A stretch of 64,000 nt of DNA from Kitasatospora phosalacinea (lineage in GTDB: Bacteria > Actinomycetota > Actinomycetes > Streptomycetales > Streptomycetaceae): the NCBI RefSeq assembly GCF_030268885.1, contig NZ_BSSA01000026.1, forward strand, positions 1-64,000, given 5' to 3'. Below the pieces are notes generated by a model. It was not told the origin of the DNA and made no database searches. It was given only the letters and a program-made list of their open reading frames with translations. Shown piece by piece: positions 25,255-34,661 of this stretch. The translations under genes were made by a program, and so were the position numbers. Every line of letters starts with the position of its first letter. The stretch's first letter is position 1.

Positions 25255-26661
25255 ATGCGCACCCGTCCGCTCCTCCCCGCCCTCGCCCTGGCCGCGGCGC
25301 TCGCCGCCACCGCCTTCGGCCCGCTGCCGCCGCAGAACCCGGCGACCGCACCGAACGGCAACGCCGGGATGCACGGCGACTCCGCCTCCAGCGACACCAC
25401 CCCGTACGCCGGGCCCGGCACCGGCGCCGTCAACTGGAGCCGCACCGCGCTCGCCTCGGCCTGCCCCACCGTCACGGTCGGCCGGGACGGCTACCCGGTC
25501 GCGCTCTGCACCACGATCTTCGGCCAGACCCCGACCGTGCACCTGCTCGACCCGGCCAACGGCAACGACCTGGCCTCGTTGGAGCTCCCCAAGGGCGCCC
25601 TGTTCGGCGGCGTGTACGCCTACCTCGACCAGGACGACCGGCTGGTCGGCGTCGACGGCAACGACAACCTGCTGCGGATCGGCCACCACCGCAGCAGCAG
25701 CGGCGCCTGGCAGCTGACGGTCGACCGGAGCACCCCGCTGGCCGGTTCGGTACCGTCCGGCGACAACATCGTCGGCCTCAGCCCCGGCTGGGACGGCAAG
25801 GTCTGGTTCGCCACCGGCGGCGGCGTCATCGGCACCGCCGACACCACCACCGGCGCGATCCGCACCCTCGCCACCGGCGAGGGCGTCGCCAACAGCATCT
25901 CCACCGTCCCCGGCCACACCGCCGTCGCCACCGACCACGCCCTCTACCTGCTCGGCCAGACGGACGACGGCACGCCCGTCGTGCAGTGGCGCGCCCCGTA
26001 CGACCGCGGCCCCGGCCGCAAGCCCGGCCAGCTCAGCTGGGGCACCGGCGCCACGCCCAGCTTCTTCGGACCCGACGGCGGCACCGAGTACGTCACCATC
26101 ACCGACAACGCCGCGCCGCACGAGAACCTGCTGGTCTACCGGGTCGACGCCGGGCCGACCCCGGTCTGCACCACGCCGGTGCTCACCAAGTGGGCCGCCA
26201 GCGGCACCGAGGACGCGGTGATCGCCTCCGGCCGCAGCGTGTTCGTCACCAACACCTACGGCTACCCGTACCCGGCGCTGCCCGAGGGCGCGCCCGCCAG
26301 CGTCCCGTCCTCGGCCTCCTTCCAGGGCGGCCTGGCCCGGATCGACCTGAACGCGAGCGGCACCGGCTGCTCCACCGTGTGGGAGAGCGACGTCAAGTCG
26401 GCGGCGCTGCCCCGGCTCTCGCTCGGCGACAACCTGATCTACACCGTCACGGTCAGCGGCCCCACCGACTCGGTCGGCGCCCAGACCTTCGCCAGTTACG
26501 CGCACGCCGTCGTCGACCCGAACACCGGCGCCAAGGTCGCCGGGAGCACCTTCGGCATCGGGCTGCTGTACAACCCGCTGCAGATGACCGGCACCACCGC
26601 GCCCGACGGCACCCTCTACCAGGGCACCGAGACCGGCGTGCTGCGGATCACCCGGAAGTAG
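25255..26661 (+). CDS. Secreted beta-propeller-like protein of unknown function
   Basis: 468 residues with a Sec signal peptide (RTRPLLPALALAAALAATAFG, cleavage near 25). The body is rich in short strand-turn units (GVDGNDNLLRIG, GWDGKVWFATGGGVIGTADTTTG, GTLYQGTETGVLRI) that suggest a quinoprotein-like beta-propeller. Cysteines occur in pairs that could form disulfides after export. No catalytic motif is evident. The ATG at 25255 is the first with a plausible signal peptide. The leader peptide and hairpins upstream suggest attenuated expression. A strong terminator follows. Confidence 0.8.
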   Translation: MRTRPLLPALALAAALAATAFGPLPPQNPATAPNGNAGMHGDSASSDTTPYAGPGTGAVNWSRTALASACPTVTVGRDGYPVALCTTIFGQTPTVHLLDPANGNDLASLELPKGALFGGVYAYLDQDDRLVGVDGNDNLLRIGHHRSSSGAWQLTVDRSTPLAGSVPSGDNIVGLSPGWDGKVWFATGGGVIGTADTTTGAIRTLATGEGVANSISTVPGHTAVATDHALYLLGQTDDGTPVVQWRAPYDRGPGRKPGQLSWGTGATPSFFGPDGGTEYVTITDNAAPHENLLVYRVDAGPTPVCTTPVLTKWAASGTEDAVIASGRSVFVTNTYGYPYPALPEGAPASVPSSASFQGGLARIDLNASGTGCSTVWESDVKSAALPRLSLGDNLIYTVTVSGPTDSVGAQTFASYAHAVVDPNTGAKVAGSTFGIGLLYNPLQMTGTTAPDGTLYQGTETGVLRITRK

Positions 26662-26674
26662 CACGCGCGGGAAG

Positions 26675-26700
26675 GGCCCCGGGGCGGAGTCCCCGGGGCC
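26675..26700 (+). terminator. Intrinsic-type terminator hairpin
   Basis: GGCCCCGGGG, a 6-nt loop, then CCCCGGGGCC followed by TT. It is 14 bp after the secreted-protein stop and separates it from the biosynthetic operon. Confidence 0.8.
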
Positions 26701-26771
26701 TTCGCACGTCCGTTCCCGAATTTCCCCCGTCGACGGGAAGTCCGCCCTACCTGCCGGGAACCCCGGCTTCC

Positions 26772-26777
26772 TAGATT
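26772..26777 (+). promoter_or_regulatory. Candidate -10 box of the N-N cluster
   Basis: TAGATT lies 75 bp upstream of the GTG of the N-hydroxylase, in an AT-richer patch (GGCTTCCTAGATTCC) after the terminator. No convincing -35 could be fixed. It is the likely promoter of the long operon beginning at 26852. Confidence 0.4.
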
Positions 26778-26851
26778 CCTCGACGCGACGACGTCCTGAC
26801 GACGCCGCGACAACCGGCCCTGGACCGAGCCGAGTTCACGAGGAGGAAAGT

Positions 26852-28138
26852 GTGGCTGACCTAGAGGTGGGCGTACTGGCGATCGGCGCCGGACCGGCGA
26901 ACCTGGCCCTCGCCGCCGCGATCGAGGAGAGCGGATCGGCCGAACTGGCCGAGCGCACCCTGCTGCTGGAGCAGGCCCCGGACATCAAGTGGCAGCGCGA
27001 CCTGCTGATGCCCTGGGCCCGCAGCCAGGTGTCCTTCCTGAAGGACCTGGTGACGCTGCGCGACCCGCGCAGCCGCTTCTCGTTCCTCAACTTCCTGCAC
27101 CAGCACGACCGGCTCGACCAGTTCATCAACCTGGGCACCTTCCACCCGCACCGCTGGGAGTTCTCCGACTACCTCCAGTGGGTCGCCCACTCGCTGGAGA
27201 AGGTGCGCATCCGCTACGACGCCAAGGTCGTCGCCGCCGAACCGCGGCACGACGCCGACGGCCGGCTGGCCGGCTGGCAGGTCACCCTCGCCGACGGCGA
27301 CACCATCCGCTGCCGCGACCTGGTCGTCGGCGCGGGCCGCGACATGCACATCCCGGCGGTCTTCGCCGACCTGCCCGCCGAGAAGGTCATCCACAGCGCC
27401 CGCTTCCGCGGCCGGATCAGCGCCGTCGACAAGGACGCCCCGCTGCGCACCGTGGTGATCGGCGGCGCGCAGAGCGCCGCCGAGATGTTCATGGCGCTGT
27501 ACGAGAACCTGCCGAACTCCACCGTCACCATGCTGGTCCGCTCGATCGGCCTGCAGAACTACCAGACCAGCAAGTTCGTCAACGAGCTGTTCTACCCGTC
27601 CTTCGTCGACGAGTTCTTCGACGCCCCGGCCGAGACCCGCGCCCAGCTCCTCGACGAGATGCGGTTCACCAACTACGCGGCCCTCGCCCCGCCGTTCCTC
27701 GACGAGCTCTACATGCTGCTCTACCGGGAGAAGATGATCGGCACCGGCCGGGCCGAGGTCCGCCCGATGACCGAGGTGGTCGCCGCCCGCGAGGAGGACG
27801 GCGAGGTCGTCCTCGACCTGCGCGACCGGCGCACCGGCAAGGTCACCGAGCTGCGCTGCGACCTCGTCCTGCTCGGCACCGGCTACGACAGCCGGATGCC
27901 CTCCCTGGTACGGGAGTTGACCGGCAAGGCCGGGCTGGAGGAGATCACCGTCAGCCGCGACTACCGGGTCGACCTGGGCGCCGGGACGGACGCCGCGCTG
28001 TACCTGCAGGGCGTCAACGAGGCCACCCACGGCATCGCCGACTCGCTGATCAGCGTGCTCGCCCACCGGGCCCGCGACATCACCGGCGACCTGCTGGAGC
28101 GCCACGGCCTGGGCACCGTCGCGGCGGGCGGCCGCTGA
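26852..28138 (+). CDS. Lysine/ornithine N-monooxygenase (Spb38-like)
   Basis: 428-residue flavin N-hydroxylating monooxygenase. It has the FAD motif GAGPANLALA at 12-21, WQRDLLMP and VSFLKDLVTLRDPRS (substrate/FAD region), the NADPH motif VVIGGAQSAAEMF (about 205), SSKFVN-type NYQTSKFVNELFYP, and a GTGYDSRMP motif near the end. These enzymes hydroxylate the side-chain amine of lysine or ornithine with NADPH and O2. The GTG at 26852 follows a strong AGGAGG. The next two genes are MetRS-like and glycine-oxidase-like, so this is likely the first step of hydrazine formation rather than siderophore synthesis: no NIS or NRPS gene is near. Confidence 0.92.
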   Translation: MADLEVGVLAIGAGPANLALAAAIEESGSAELAERTLLLEQAPDIKWQRDLLMPWARSQVSFLKDLVTLRDPRSRFSFLNFLHQHDRLDQFINLGTFHPHRWEFSDYLQWVAHSLEKVRIRYDAKVVAAEPRHDADGRLAGWQVTLADGDTIRCRDLVVGAGRDMHIPAVFADLPAEKVIHSARFRGRISAVDKDAPLRTVVIGGAQSAAEMFMALYENLPNSTVTMLVRSIGLQNYQTSKFVNELFYPSFVDEFFDAPAETRAQLLDEMRFTNYAALAPPFLDELYMLLYREKMIGTGRAEVRPMTEVVAAREEDGEVVLDLRDRRTGKVTELRCDLVLLGTGYDSRMPSLVRELTGKAGLEEITVSRDYRVDLGAGTDAALYLQGVNEATHGIADSLISVLAHRARDITGDLLERHGLGTVAAGGR

Positions 28139-29685
28139 TGGCCGCGCTGCTGGTGGTCGCCCCCGGCCCCACCGCCAACGGGGACCTGCACCTGGGCCAC
28201 CTGGCCGGCCCGTTCCTGTCCGCCGACGTGTGCGCCCGCTACGCCCGCGCCACCGGCCGCGACGCCCTGTTCGGCACCGGCGTGCACTTCACCCAGAACT
28301 ACATCGTCACCACCGCCCGCCGCCTCGGCGAACAGCCCGAGGAGCTGCGGCTGCGCGCCGCCGAACAGGTCGAGGCCACCCTGGCCGCGGCCGGGATCGT
28401 CCCCGACGGCTTCGTCCGCTTCGACGAGCGCTACCTCAAGACCGTCCGCACCTTCTTCGAACGGCTGCACGGCGAAGGGCACCTGAGGCTGCGCCGGGTC
28501 GCCTTCCCGTACCTGCCCGCCACCGGCGAGTACCTCACCGACGCGTACGTCCGCGGCGGCTGCCCGGTCTGCCTGGCCGAGGGCTGCGCCGGGCTGTGCG
28601 AGAACTGCGGCCACTGGATCGCCTCCGGCGAACTGATCGACCCGCACTCCACCCGGCACCCCGAACTCCCGGTCGAACTGCGCGAGAAGGAGGTCCTGGT
28701 GCTCCCGCTGGAGGAGCACCGGCCCGCCCTGGCCAGCTACTTCGCCCGGCTCGCCCCCACCATGCGGCCCCGACTCGCCCAGCTCGTCGAGGAGTTGATG
28801 GCCCGGCGGCTGCCGGACTACCCGATCACCCTGCCCATCGACTGGGGCATCCCCGCCCCGTTCGCCGAGACCCCCGGCCAGGTGCTGTACTCCGACACCG
28901 AGACCGTCGCCTGGAGCCTGCACGCCATCGCGCTGGCCGCCGAGTCCCGCGGGGAGGTCCCCGGCGACGAGGAACGGCACTGGGCGCTGGAGGCCGGACC
29001 CGAGGTCGCGTACTTCTTCGGCTCCGACGCCAGCTTCGCCTTCGCGCTGGCCGGCACCGCCATGCTGCTCGCCCTCGGCGGACTCGCGCTGCCCGCGCAC
29101 TTCGTCACCAACGAGTTCTACGAGCTCGACAGCGACAAGTTCTCCACCAGCCGCGGCCACGTCGTCACCGGACGCCAGCTCACCGCCGAGGTCCCGCGCG
29201 ACCTGGCCCGCTACTACCTGGCCGCCACCGGCCCCGACTTCCAGCGCACCAACTTCACCCGCGCCGCCATGGACCGGGTCTGCGGACAGCGCCTGGTCGA
29301 ACCCTGGAACCGGGTCGCCGCCAAGGCCGAGGCCCACCTCGACCGCGGCCCGCTGCCGGTCAGCGCCCGTTCCCGGCACGCCGCCGCCCTGATCGCCGAA
29401 CGCTTCGCGGCCGCCCTGCGCCCGCGCCGCTTCAGCCTCAGCGCCGCCGCCTTCACCCTCACCGAACAGCTCGGCCGACTCGACCGCTGGGAGGTCACCG
29501 AGGCCGACGCGGGCGACTTCTGGCACGAACTCGACCTGTTCCTGCGCTGCGCCGCCCCGCTGCTGGTCGACCTCGCCGCCGAGGGACTGCCCGACGCCGC
29601 GATCCCCGCCGAGCACACCGCCACCACCGTCCGCCCCCGCCCGCTGCCCAGGCTGGCGACCAGGCTCCGCGGCGGCGGACGGTGA
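28138..29685 (+). CDS. Methionyl-tRNA synthetase-like enzyme (hydrazine synthetase MetRS part)
   Basis: 515-residue class I aminoacyl-tRNA synthetase homologue of the MetRS type. It has the HIGH motif as HLGH (18-21), a cysteine knuckle with Cys142, 145, 150, 154 and 157, WGIPAPF, and a KMSKS-like loop KFSTSRG at 334. The C-terminal helical region is reduced. A housekeeping MetRS is unlikely, because the gene starts on the last base of the N-hydroxylase stop region and overlaps the next gene (GTGA). In known pathways (Spb40 type) a MetRS-like domain fused to a cupin activates glycine and joins it to N6-hydroxylysine on the way to an N-N bond. Here the cupin is absent from this protein and a stand-alone cupin lies at 39661. 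Confidence 0.88.
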   Translation: MAALLVVAPGPTANGDLHLGHLAGPFLSADVCARYARATGRDALFGTGVHFTQNYIVTTARRLGEQPEELRLRAAEQVEATLAAAGIVPDGFVRFDERYLKTVRTFFERLHGEGHLRLRRVAFPYLPATGEYLTDAYVRGGCPVCLAEGCAGLCENCGHWIASGELIDPHSTRHPELPVELREKEVLVLPLEEHRPALASYFARLAPTMRPRLAQLVEELMARRLPDYPITLPIDWGIPAPFAETPGQVLYSDTETVAWSLHAIALAAESRGEVPGDEERHWALEAGPEVAYFFGSDASFAFALAGTAMLLALGGLALPAHFVTNEFYELDSDKFSTSRGHVVTGRQLTAEVPRDLARYYLAATGPDFQRTNFTRAAMDRVCGQRLVEPWNRVAAKAEAHLDRGPLPVSARSRHAAALIAERFAAALRPRRFSLSAAAFTLTEQLGRLDRWEVTEADAGDFWHELDLFLRCAAPLLVDLAAEGLPDAAIPAEHTATTVRPRPLPRLATRLRGGGR

Positions 29686-30779
29686 GCAGCACCACCGGGC
29701 TCGCGCCGACCGCCCCCGCGCGGTCGGCGGGCAGCGCCGCCGCGCACGTGGTGATGGTCGGCGCGGGCGTCACCGGCCTGCTCACCGCCGTCGCCTGCGC
29801 CCGGGCCGGGCACCGGGTCACCGTCCTGGAGCGCGGCCCGCTGCCCAACCCCGACGCCACCTCGCACGACCAGCACCGCGCCATCCGCACCCTGCTGCCC
29901 GGCGACCCCGACGGCACCGCCCGCCGGCTCGACGCGCACCGCCACTGGCAGGACCTGGAGGCCCTGTTCGGCACCCCGCTGTACCGCCGGGTCGGCACGC
30001 TCACCGCCCACCCCGAGGGCGGCCTCGACGACCTGCTCGCCGAGGCCGACAAGGCGGGCGTCCCGGTCGACCTGCCCGCGGCGGACGCCCTCCCGCCGCT
30101 GGGCCTGCCGCCCGGCACCGTCGGGGTGCGCGAGCGCACCGGCGGCGTGCTGCTCGCCGACCGGGTGCTGCACGCCGCGGCCCGCTGGCTGGCCACCCGG
30201 CCGGGCGTGGTGCTGCGCCCGCACAGCACCGTCCGCTCGGTGTTCACCGGCTCCGGGCGGATCGTGCTGGACACCGGCGAGGTGCTCCGCGGCGACCTCG
30301 CCCTGCTGGCGGGCGGCCCCTGGACCCGCCGCCTCGCCGACAGCCCCGTCGCCCTGCACCGGCAGACCATGCTCTACCTCGGCCGGCCCGCGGGCGGCGA
30401 CCGCTGGGACGAGGCGCCCGCCGCGGGCGGCCTCGGCCGCGCGGGCCGCGGCTGGGTGCTGCCGCCCGGCGTCGGGACCCTGCTCAAGCTCAGCTCCGAC
30501 ACGGTGTGCCGCCCCGTCGCGGACACCGACAGCAGCGGAGAGGACCAGCGGCCGTACCTGGAGCGGCTCGCCGCCGAGGGCATCCTGCCGGACCTCGACC
30601 GCTACCCCGTGGCAGGCGTCCGGGTCTGCCACTACACCGCGGACACCGCCACCGGCGGCCCGCTGCTCACCCGGGTCTCCCCGGGCCTGTGGACCCGCGC
30701 CGCGTGCGGCGGCAGCGGGTTCTCCACCGCTCCGCTGGTCGCGGAACGCATCGCCAAGGCAGTGAAGGAGGCGGCATGA
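29682..30779 (+). CDS. FAD-dependent glycine/D-amino acid oxidase-like (Spb39-like)
   Basis: 365-residue DAO-fold flavoprotein. The N-terminal Rossmann motif VVMVGAGVTGLLTAVACA starts about residue 22; the substrate-domain strand GGVLLADRVLHAAARWLA and the C-terminal FAD-contact region AACGGSGFSTAPLVAERIA are typical of the glycine-oxidase family. The GTG at 29682 overlaps the MetRS-like stop, and its own stop overlaps the MFS start (ATGA). In s56-p1-type pathways the equivalent enzyme oxidatively cleaves the lysine-glycine hydrazine to hydrazinoacetic acid plus an aldehyde. That role is inferred from gene order and family. Confidence 0.88.
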   Translation: MSSTTGLAPTAPARSAGSAAAHVVMVGAGVTGLLTAVACARAGHRVTVLERGPLPNPDATSHDQHRAIRTLLPGDPDGTARRLDAHRHWQDLEALFGTPLYRRVGTLTAHPEGGLDDLLAEADKAGVPVDLPAADALPPLGLPPGTVGVRERTGGVLLADRVLHAAARWLATRPGVVLRPHSTVRSVFTGSGRIVLDTGEVLRGDLALLAGGPWTRRLADSPVALHRQTMLYLGRPAGGDRWDEAPAAGGLGRAGRGWVLPPGVGTLLKLSSDTVCRPVADTDSSGEDQRPYLERLAAEGILPDLDRYPVAGVRVCHYTADTATGGPLLTRVSPGLWTRAACGGSGFSTAPLVAERIAKAVKEAA

Positions 30780-32053
30780 CCGACGACGACAGGCCACCGA
30801 TCGGCGTGCTCGACACGCTCCGGGCCACCCCGACCACCGTCCGCTACCTGCTCGGCGGCGTCCTGGTCAACCAGCTCGGCGCGTTCGTCCAGACCTTCCT
30901 GGTGCTCTACCTGACGCACAAGGAGATGTCGGACGGCGCCGCGGGCCTCGCGCTCGGCGCCTACAGCCTGGGCACCGCCGTCGGCACCGTGCTCGGCGGC
31001 GAGGCCACCCACCGGCTCGGCGCCCGCACCACCATCGTGGTCGCGATGACCGGCTCGGCGCCGCTGGTGGCCCTGCTGCCGCTGCTGGCCCGGCCCGGAC
31101 TGCTGGTGCCGCTGCTGCTCGCCGTCGCCGGGGCCGGGCTGTTCGCCCAGGCGTATCGGCCCGCCGCGTCGGTGCTGCTCAGCGACCTGATGCCGGACCG
31201 CTACCACGTGATGGCGTTCTCGATGATGCGGATCGCCCTCAACGTCGGCGCCGCGCTCGCCCCGCTGATCGCCGCCGGGGTGATCCTGCTCGACTGGGAC
31301 CTGCTGTTCTGGATCGACGGCGCCACCACCCTGGCCTACGCCGCCCTCGCCTTCCGGCTGCTGCCGCGGCACGCCGTGCCCGAGCCGGAGGCCGTCCCCG
31401 ACACCGAGCGCCGGGCCACCGGCCGGGCCGCGTACGCGGCGATGCTCCGCGACCGCGCCTACCTGGCGTACCTGGCCGCGATCACGCTCGGCACGCTCAC
31501 CTACGTGCAGTCCTCGGTCTCGCTGCCGCTGGAGATCGTCGACGACGGCTACCCGACCTGGCTGTACAGCGCGGTGCTGGCCACCTCCTCGGTCATCCTG
31601 ATCACCTGCGAGCTGAAGATCACCGCGTACATCACCCGGATCCCCACCTACCTGGCGGTCGGCCTGGGCCACGGACTGAACGCGGTCGGGCTGGCGGTGT
31701 ACGGGCTGGCGGTGCACTCCGGCGCGTTCGTGCTGCTCGGCGCGGTGGTCTACGTGGCCGGGCTGATGACGGCGGCGCCCAGCATGTTCGCCCACCCGGC
31801 GACCTTCCCCTCCCACCTCAAGGCCCGCTACCTGGCCGCCATGCACGCCGTCACCGGCCTGGCCGGAGCGGTCGCGCCGCTGTTCGGCGTCTACCTGTGG
31901 GAGCGGTTCGGCCAGGGCTTCTGGGCGATGGCCGGGCTGACGGCCGCACTGGCCGGTGCGCTCGCGGTGTACGGCATCAAGCGGGACGCGGACCGGCGGG
32001 CCGCCGGGGCCGCCGCCGCCGACCTGGTCGAGCCGGTCGGGGGGAAGGCATGA
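30776..32053 (+). CDS. MFS transporter in the N-N cluster
   Basis: 425-residue major facilitator with about 12 membrane helices. The motif-A region reads GGEATHRLGARTTIVV (about 72), and there is a long cytosolic loop near 200 (RRATGRAAYAAM). It is coupled on both sides by ATGA overlaps (with the oxidase and the ATP-grasp gene), so it is part of the pathway operon and probably exports the product. Confidence 0.9.
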   Translation: MTDDDRPPIGVLDTLRATPTTVRYLLGGVLVNQLGAFVQTFLVLYLTHKEMSDGAAGLALGAYSLGTAVGTVLGGEATHRLGARTTIVVAMTGSAPLVALLPLLARPGLLVPLLLAVAGAGLFAQAYRPAASVLLSDLMPDRYHVMAFSMMRIALNVGAALAPLIAAGVILLDWDLLFWIDGATTLAYAALAFRLLPRHAVPEPEAVPDTERRATGRAAYAAMLRDRAYLAYLAAITLGTLTYVQSSVSLPLEIVDDGYPTWLYSAVLATSSVILITCELKITAYITRIPTYLAVGLGHGLNAVGLAVYGLAVHSGAFVLLGAVVYVAGLMTAAPSMFAHPATFPSHLKARYLAAMHAVTGLAGAVAPLFGVYLWERFGQGFWAMAGLTAALAGALAVYGIKRDADRRAAGAAAADLVEPVGGKA

Positions 32054-33348
32054 GCGGGCAGGGCACGGGCGGGCAGGGCACGAGCGGGCGCCCCGTGCTG
32101 GTGGTCGGCTACGTGGCCTTCGCGGTGCCCGCGCTGGCCGCCTTCCAGCAGGCCGACTCGGTGGTCTACGTCGAGGAGCCGGACGTCGCCCGCAAGCGGC
32201 ACCTCGCCGAGACGGTGCAAGGCATCGACTACGCCCGCGGGTTGATCGAGTGGGAGTACCACCTGCCGGGCCGCGCCGACGCCTTCTTCGCCGCCCACCC
32301 CGGGCTCGACCCGGTCGCGGTGGTCCCCGCCGTCGAGTACGCGGTGCCGTTCGCGGCCCGGCTCGCCGAACGCTACGGGCTGCCCGGGGCCGGCCTGGGC
32401 GCCGCCCAACTGCTGCGCGACAAGCACCAGTTGAGGGTGGTCGCGGCCGCCGCCGGAATCGCCAACCCGGCCTCCGAGCCGGTCGCCGACGCCGCCGCGC
32501 TGGCCGCCTTCATGGCCCGGCACCCCGGCCCGGTGGTGCTCAAGCCCGCCAACCGGCAGGCCTCGGTCGGCACCCGGGTGGTGCACGCCCCCGAGGAGGT
32601 CGCGGCGGCCTGGGCGTTCGGGCAGGCGCAGGACGAGGGCGTGTTCGTCCCGGACCGGCCGATCCCGCCCGCCATGCTGGCCGAACAGTACGTCTCCGGG
32701 CCGGAGTTCAGCGTCGAGATGCTGGTCGCCGACGGCCGCCCGGTGTTCGCCAACACCACCGGCAAACTGCTCTACCCCGGCCCGTACCCGATCGAGGCCG
32801 GGCACACCGTACCGGCCGAACTGCCGCCGGAGACCCACGAGTTGCTGGCCGCCGAGACCGAACGGCTGGCTGCCGCGGTCGGCTTCGGCACCGGCGTGCT
32901 GCACTGCGAGTGGATCCTGGCCGACGGCGTGCCCGTCCTGGTGGAGTGCGCCGGCCGACTGCCCGGCGACTCCATCACCGACCTGATCGAGGCCGCCTAC
33001 CCGGTCGAACTCACCCGCGCCTACTACGCCCTGATGCGCGGCGAGCCGACCGGCGAGCTGCCCGCCAAGGCCGAACGCGCCACCGCCGCCGCCTTCCTGG
33101 CCCCCGACCGGCCCGGCACCGTCACCGCCGTGCACGGCCTGGACGCGGCCGCCGCCGCCGAGGGCGTGCAGCTCGCCGTCGTCGGCATCGCCCCCGGCCA
33201 CCGCAGCGCCGGACTGCGCAGCTCCTGGGACCGGGTCGGCATCGTCACCACCCGCGCCGACACCCCCGCCGAGGCCCGCCGACTGGCCGATGCGGCCGCC
33301 GCGCTGGTCCGGTTCGACCTCGACCCCCTCGCGGAGGAGGAATCATGA
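32050..33348 (+). CDS. ATP-grasp ligase 1
   Basis: 432-residue ATP-grasp enzyme of the L-amino-acid ligase/BacD-like type. It has an N-terminal pre-ATP-grasp domain (VVGYVAFAVPALAAFQ), a Lys-binding strand (VVLKPANRQASVG), AEQYVSGPEFSVEMLV, and the Mg-binding block LVECAGRLPGDSITDLIE. The first 14 residues contain a GQGTGGQGTSG repeat. It is coupled by ATGA to the MFS gene and 4 bp overlapping to the second ATP-grasp gene. It likely forms an amide from a carboxylate via acyl phosphate. Confidence 0.88.
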   Translation: MSGQGTGGQGTSGRPVLVVGYVAFAVPALAAFQQADSVVYVEEPDVARKRHLAETVQGIDYARGLIEWEYHLPGRADAFFAAHPGLDPVAVVPAVEYAVPFAARLAERYGLPGAGLGAAQLLRDKHQLRVVAAAAGIANPASEPVADAAALAAFMARHPGPVVLKPANRQASVGTRVVHAPEEVAAAWAFGQAQDEGVFVPDRPIPPAMLAEQYVSGPEFSVEMLVADGRPVFANTTGKLLYPGPYPIEAGHTVPAELPPETHELLAAETERLAAAVGFGTGVLHCEWILADGVPVLVECAGRLPGDSITDLIEAAYPVELTRAYYALMRGEPTGELPAKAERATAAAFLAPDRPGTVTAVHGLDAAAAAEGVQLAVVGIAPGHRSAGLRSSWDRVGIVTTRADTPAEARRLADAAAALVRFDLDPLAEEES

Positions 33349-34661
33349 CGCAACACCGGGAAGCCGGACCCGGCACCCTGCTGGTGATCGGCAGCGGTCT
33401 GAAGGAGTACCGCGAGTACCTGGTCGGCCCGATGAGCCGCCGGGCCCGCGCCGCCGGGCTGGAACTGCTGCTGGTCAACAACCTGCGGCCGACCTGGCAG
33501 CGCGAGTACTTCGACGAGATCGTGGTCGCCGACGTCTTCGACACCGCGACGATGAACGCCACCGTCCGGGAGATCGCCGCCCGCAAGCACGTCGTCGGCC
33601 TGCTCTGCTGGGACGAGCCGCTGGTGCTGGACGCGGGCCTGCTGGCCGCCGAACTCGGCGTCCCCGGCCTGTCCGAGCGAGGCGTGCGCGGCGTGCGCGA
33701 CAAGGAGCGCACCCGCACCGTGCTCACCGCCGCGGGCCTGCGCCAGCCCGGCTTCGCGCTCACCACCGACATCGACGAGGCCCGCGCCGCCGCCGCCCGG
33801 ATCGGCTACCCGGTGGTGCTCAAGCCGCGCGCCATGGGCGCCAGCATCGGCGTGGTCTTCGCCGCCGACGAGCAGGAGCTCGACGAGGCGTTCCGCACCG
33901 CGCTCTCCGCGAGCGAGGTCGACCCCGGGCCGTACCGGGCCAGCGTGATCGTCGAGGAGTACGCGGGCGGCCCGGAGATCAGCGTCGACGGCGCCGTCCA
34001 CAAGGGCGAGTACCGGCCGCTGTTCCTGGCCCGCAAGTACAGCAGCGACGAGCCGTACTTCGAGGAGGTCGGCCACGTCGTCGACGCCGCCGACCCGCTG
34101 CTCGCCGACCCCGCCCTGCTGGCCCACCTGGCCGACGCGCACCGGGCGCTCGGCGTCGAGGACGGCATCACCCACACCGAGCTGCGGCTCACCCCGCGCG
34201 GACCGCTGATCGTCGAGGTCAACGGCCGGCTCGGCGGCGACCTGATCCCGCTGCTCGGCCGGATCGCCACCGGGATCGAACCCGGCGAGGTGCTGTTCGA
34301 CGTCGCCGTCGGCCGCCGCCCGGAGATCGCCCCGACCCGCGCCGCGGTCGCCGGGATCAGCTTCGGCTGCCCCGAACGGGACTGCCGCCTGGACGGGTTG
34401 ACCCTCCCGCAGCCCGGCGACGCCCCCGGCCTGCTGCACGCCGCCCCGATGGCCCCGCCCGGCACCGTGCTGCGGCTGCCCCCCGGCGGCTACCTGGCCC
34501 GGCACTCCTTCGTGATCTGCGAGGCCGACAGCGTCGCCGCCTGCGAACAGCGCCTGGCCGACGCCGCCGCGCTGGTGCGCACCGTCACCTCCGAGGTCGA
34601 ACCCGCCGACCCGCACGCCCCGTTCGCCATGCCCGCCGGACTCCTGGATGTGGACCGATGA
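33345..34661 (+). CDS. ATP-grasp ligase 2
   Basis: 438-residue ATP-grasp enzyme. It has the N-terminal domain LLVIGSGLKEYREYLVGP, the Lys strand VVLKPRAMGASIGVVFAADE, VEEYAGGPEISVDGAV, and the metal block LIVEVNGRLGGDLIPLLG. It is divergent from ligase 1 and so probably has a different substrate. The ATG at 33345 follows GGAGGAG in a 4-bp overlap, and its stop overlaps the flavoprotein start (ATGA). Two ligases in tandem suggest a product with at least two amide bonds. Confidence 0.88.
   Translation: MTQHREAGPGTLLVIGSGLKEYREYLVGPMSRRARAAGLELLLVNNLRPTWQREYFDEIVVADVFDTATMNATVREIAARKHVVGLLCWDEPLVLDAGLLAAELGVPGLSERGVRGVRDKERTRTVLTAAGLRQPGFALTTDIDEARAAAARIGYPVVLKPRAMGASIGVVFAADEQELDEAFRTALSASEVDPGPYRASVIVEEYAGGPEISVDGAVHKGEYRPLFLARKYSSDEPYFEEVGHVVDAADPLLADPALLAHLADAHRALGVEDGITHTELRLTPRGPLIVEVNGRLGGDLIPLLGRIATGIEPGEVLFDVAVGRRPEIAPTRAAVAGISFGCPERDCRLDGLTLPQPGDAPGLLHAAPMAPPGTVLRLPPGGYLARHSFVICEADSVAACEQRLADAAALVRTVTSEVEPADPHAPFAMPAGLLDVDR

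Noticed and set aside
26852..28138. N-hydroxylase as a siderophore gene
   Set aside because: No siderophore synthetase, ferric-siderophore uptake gene or iron box is near; the adjacent coupled genes fit hydrazine formation instead.
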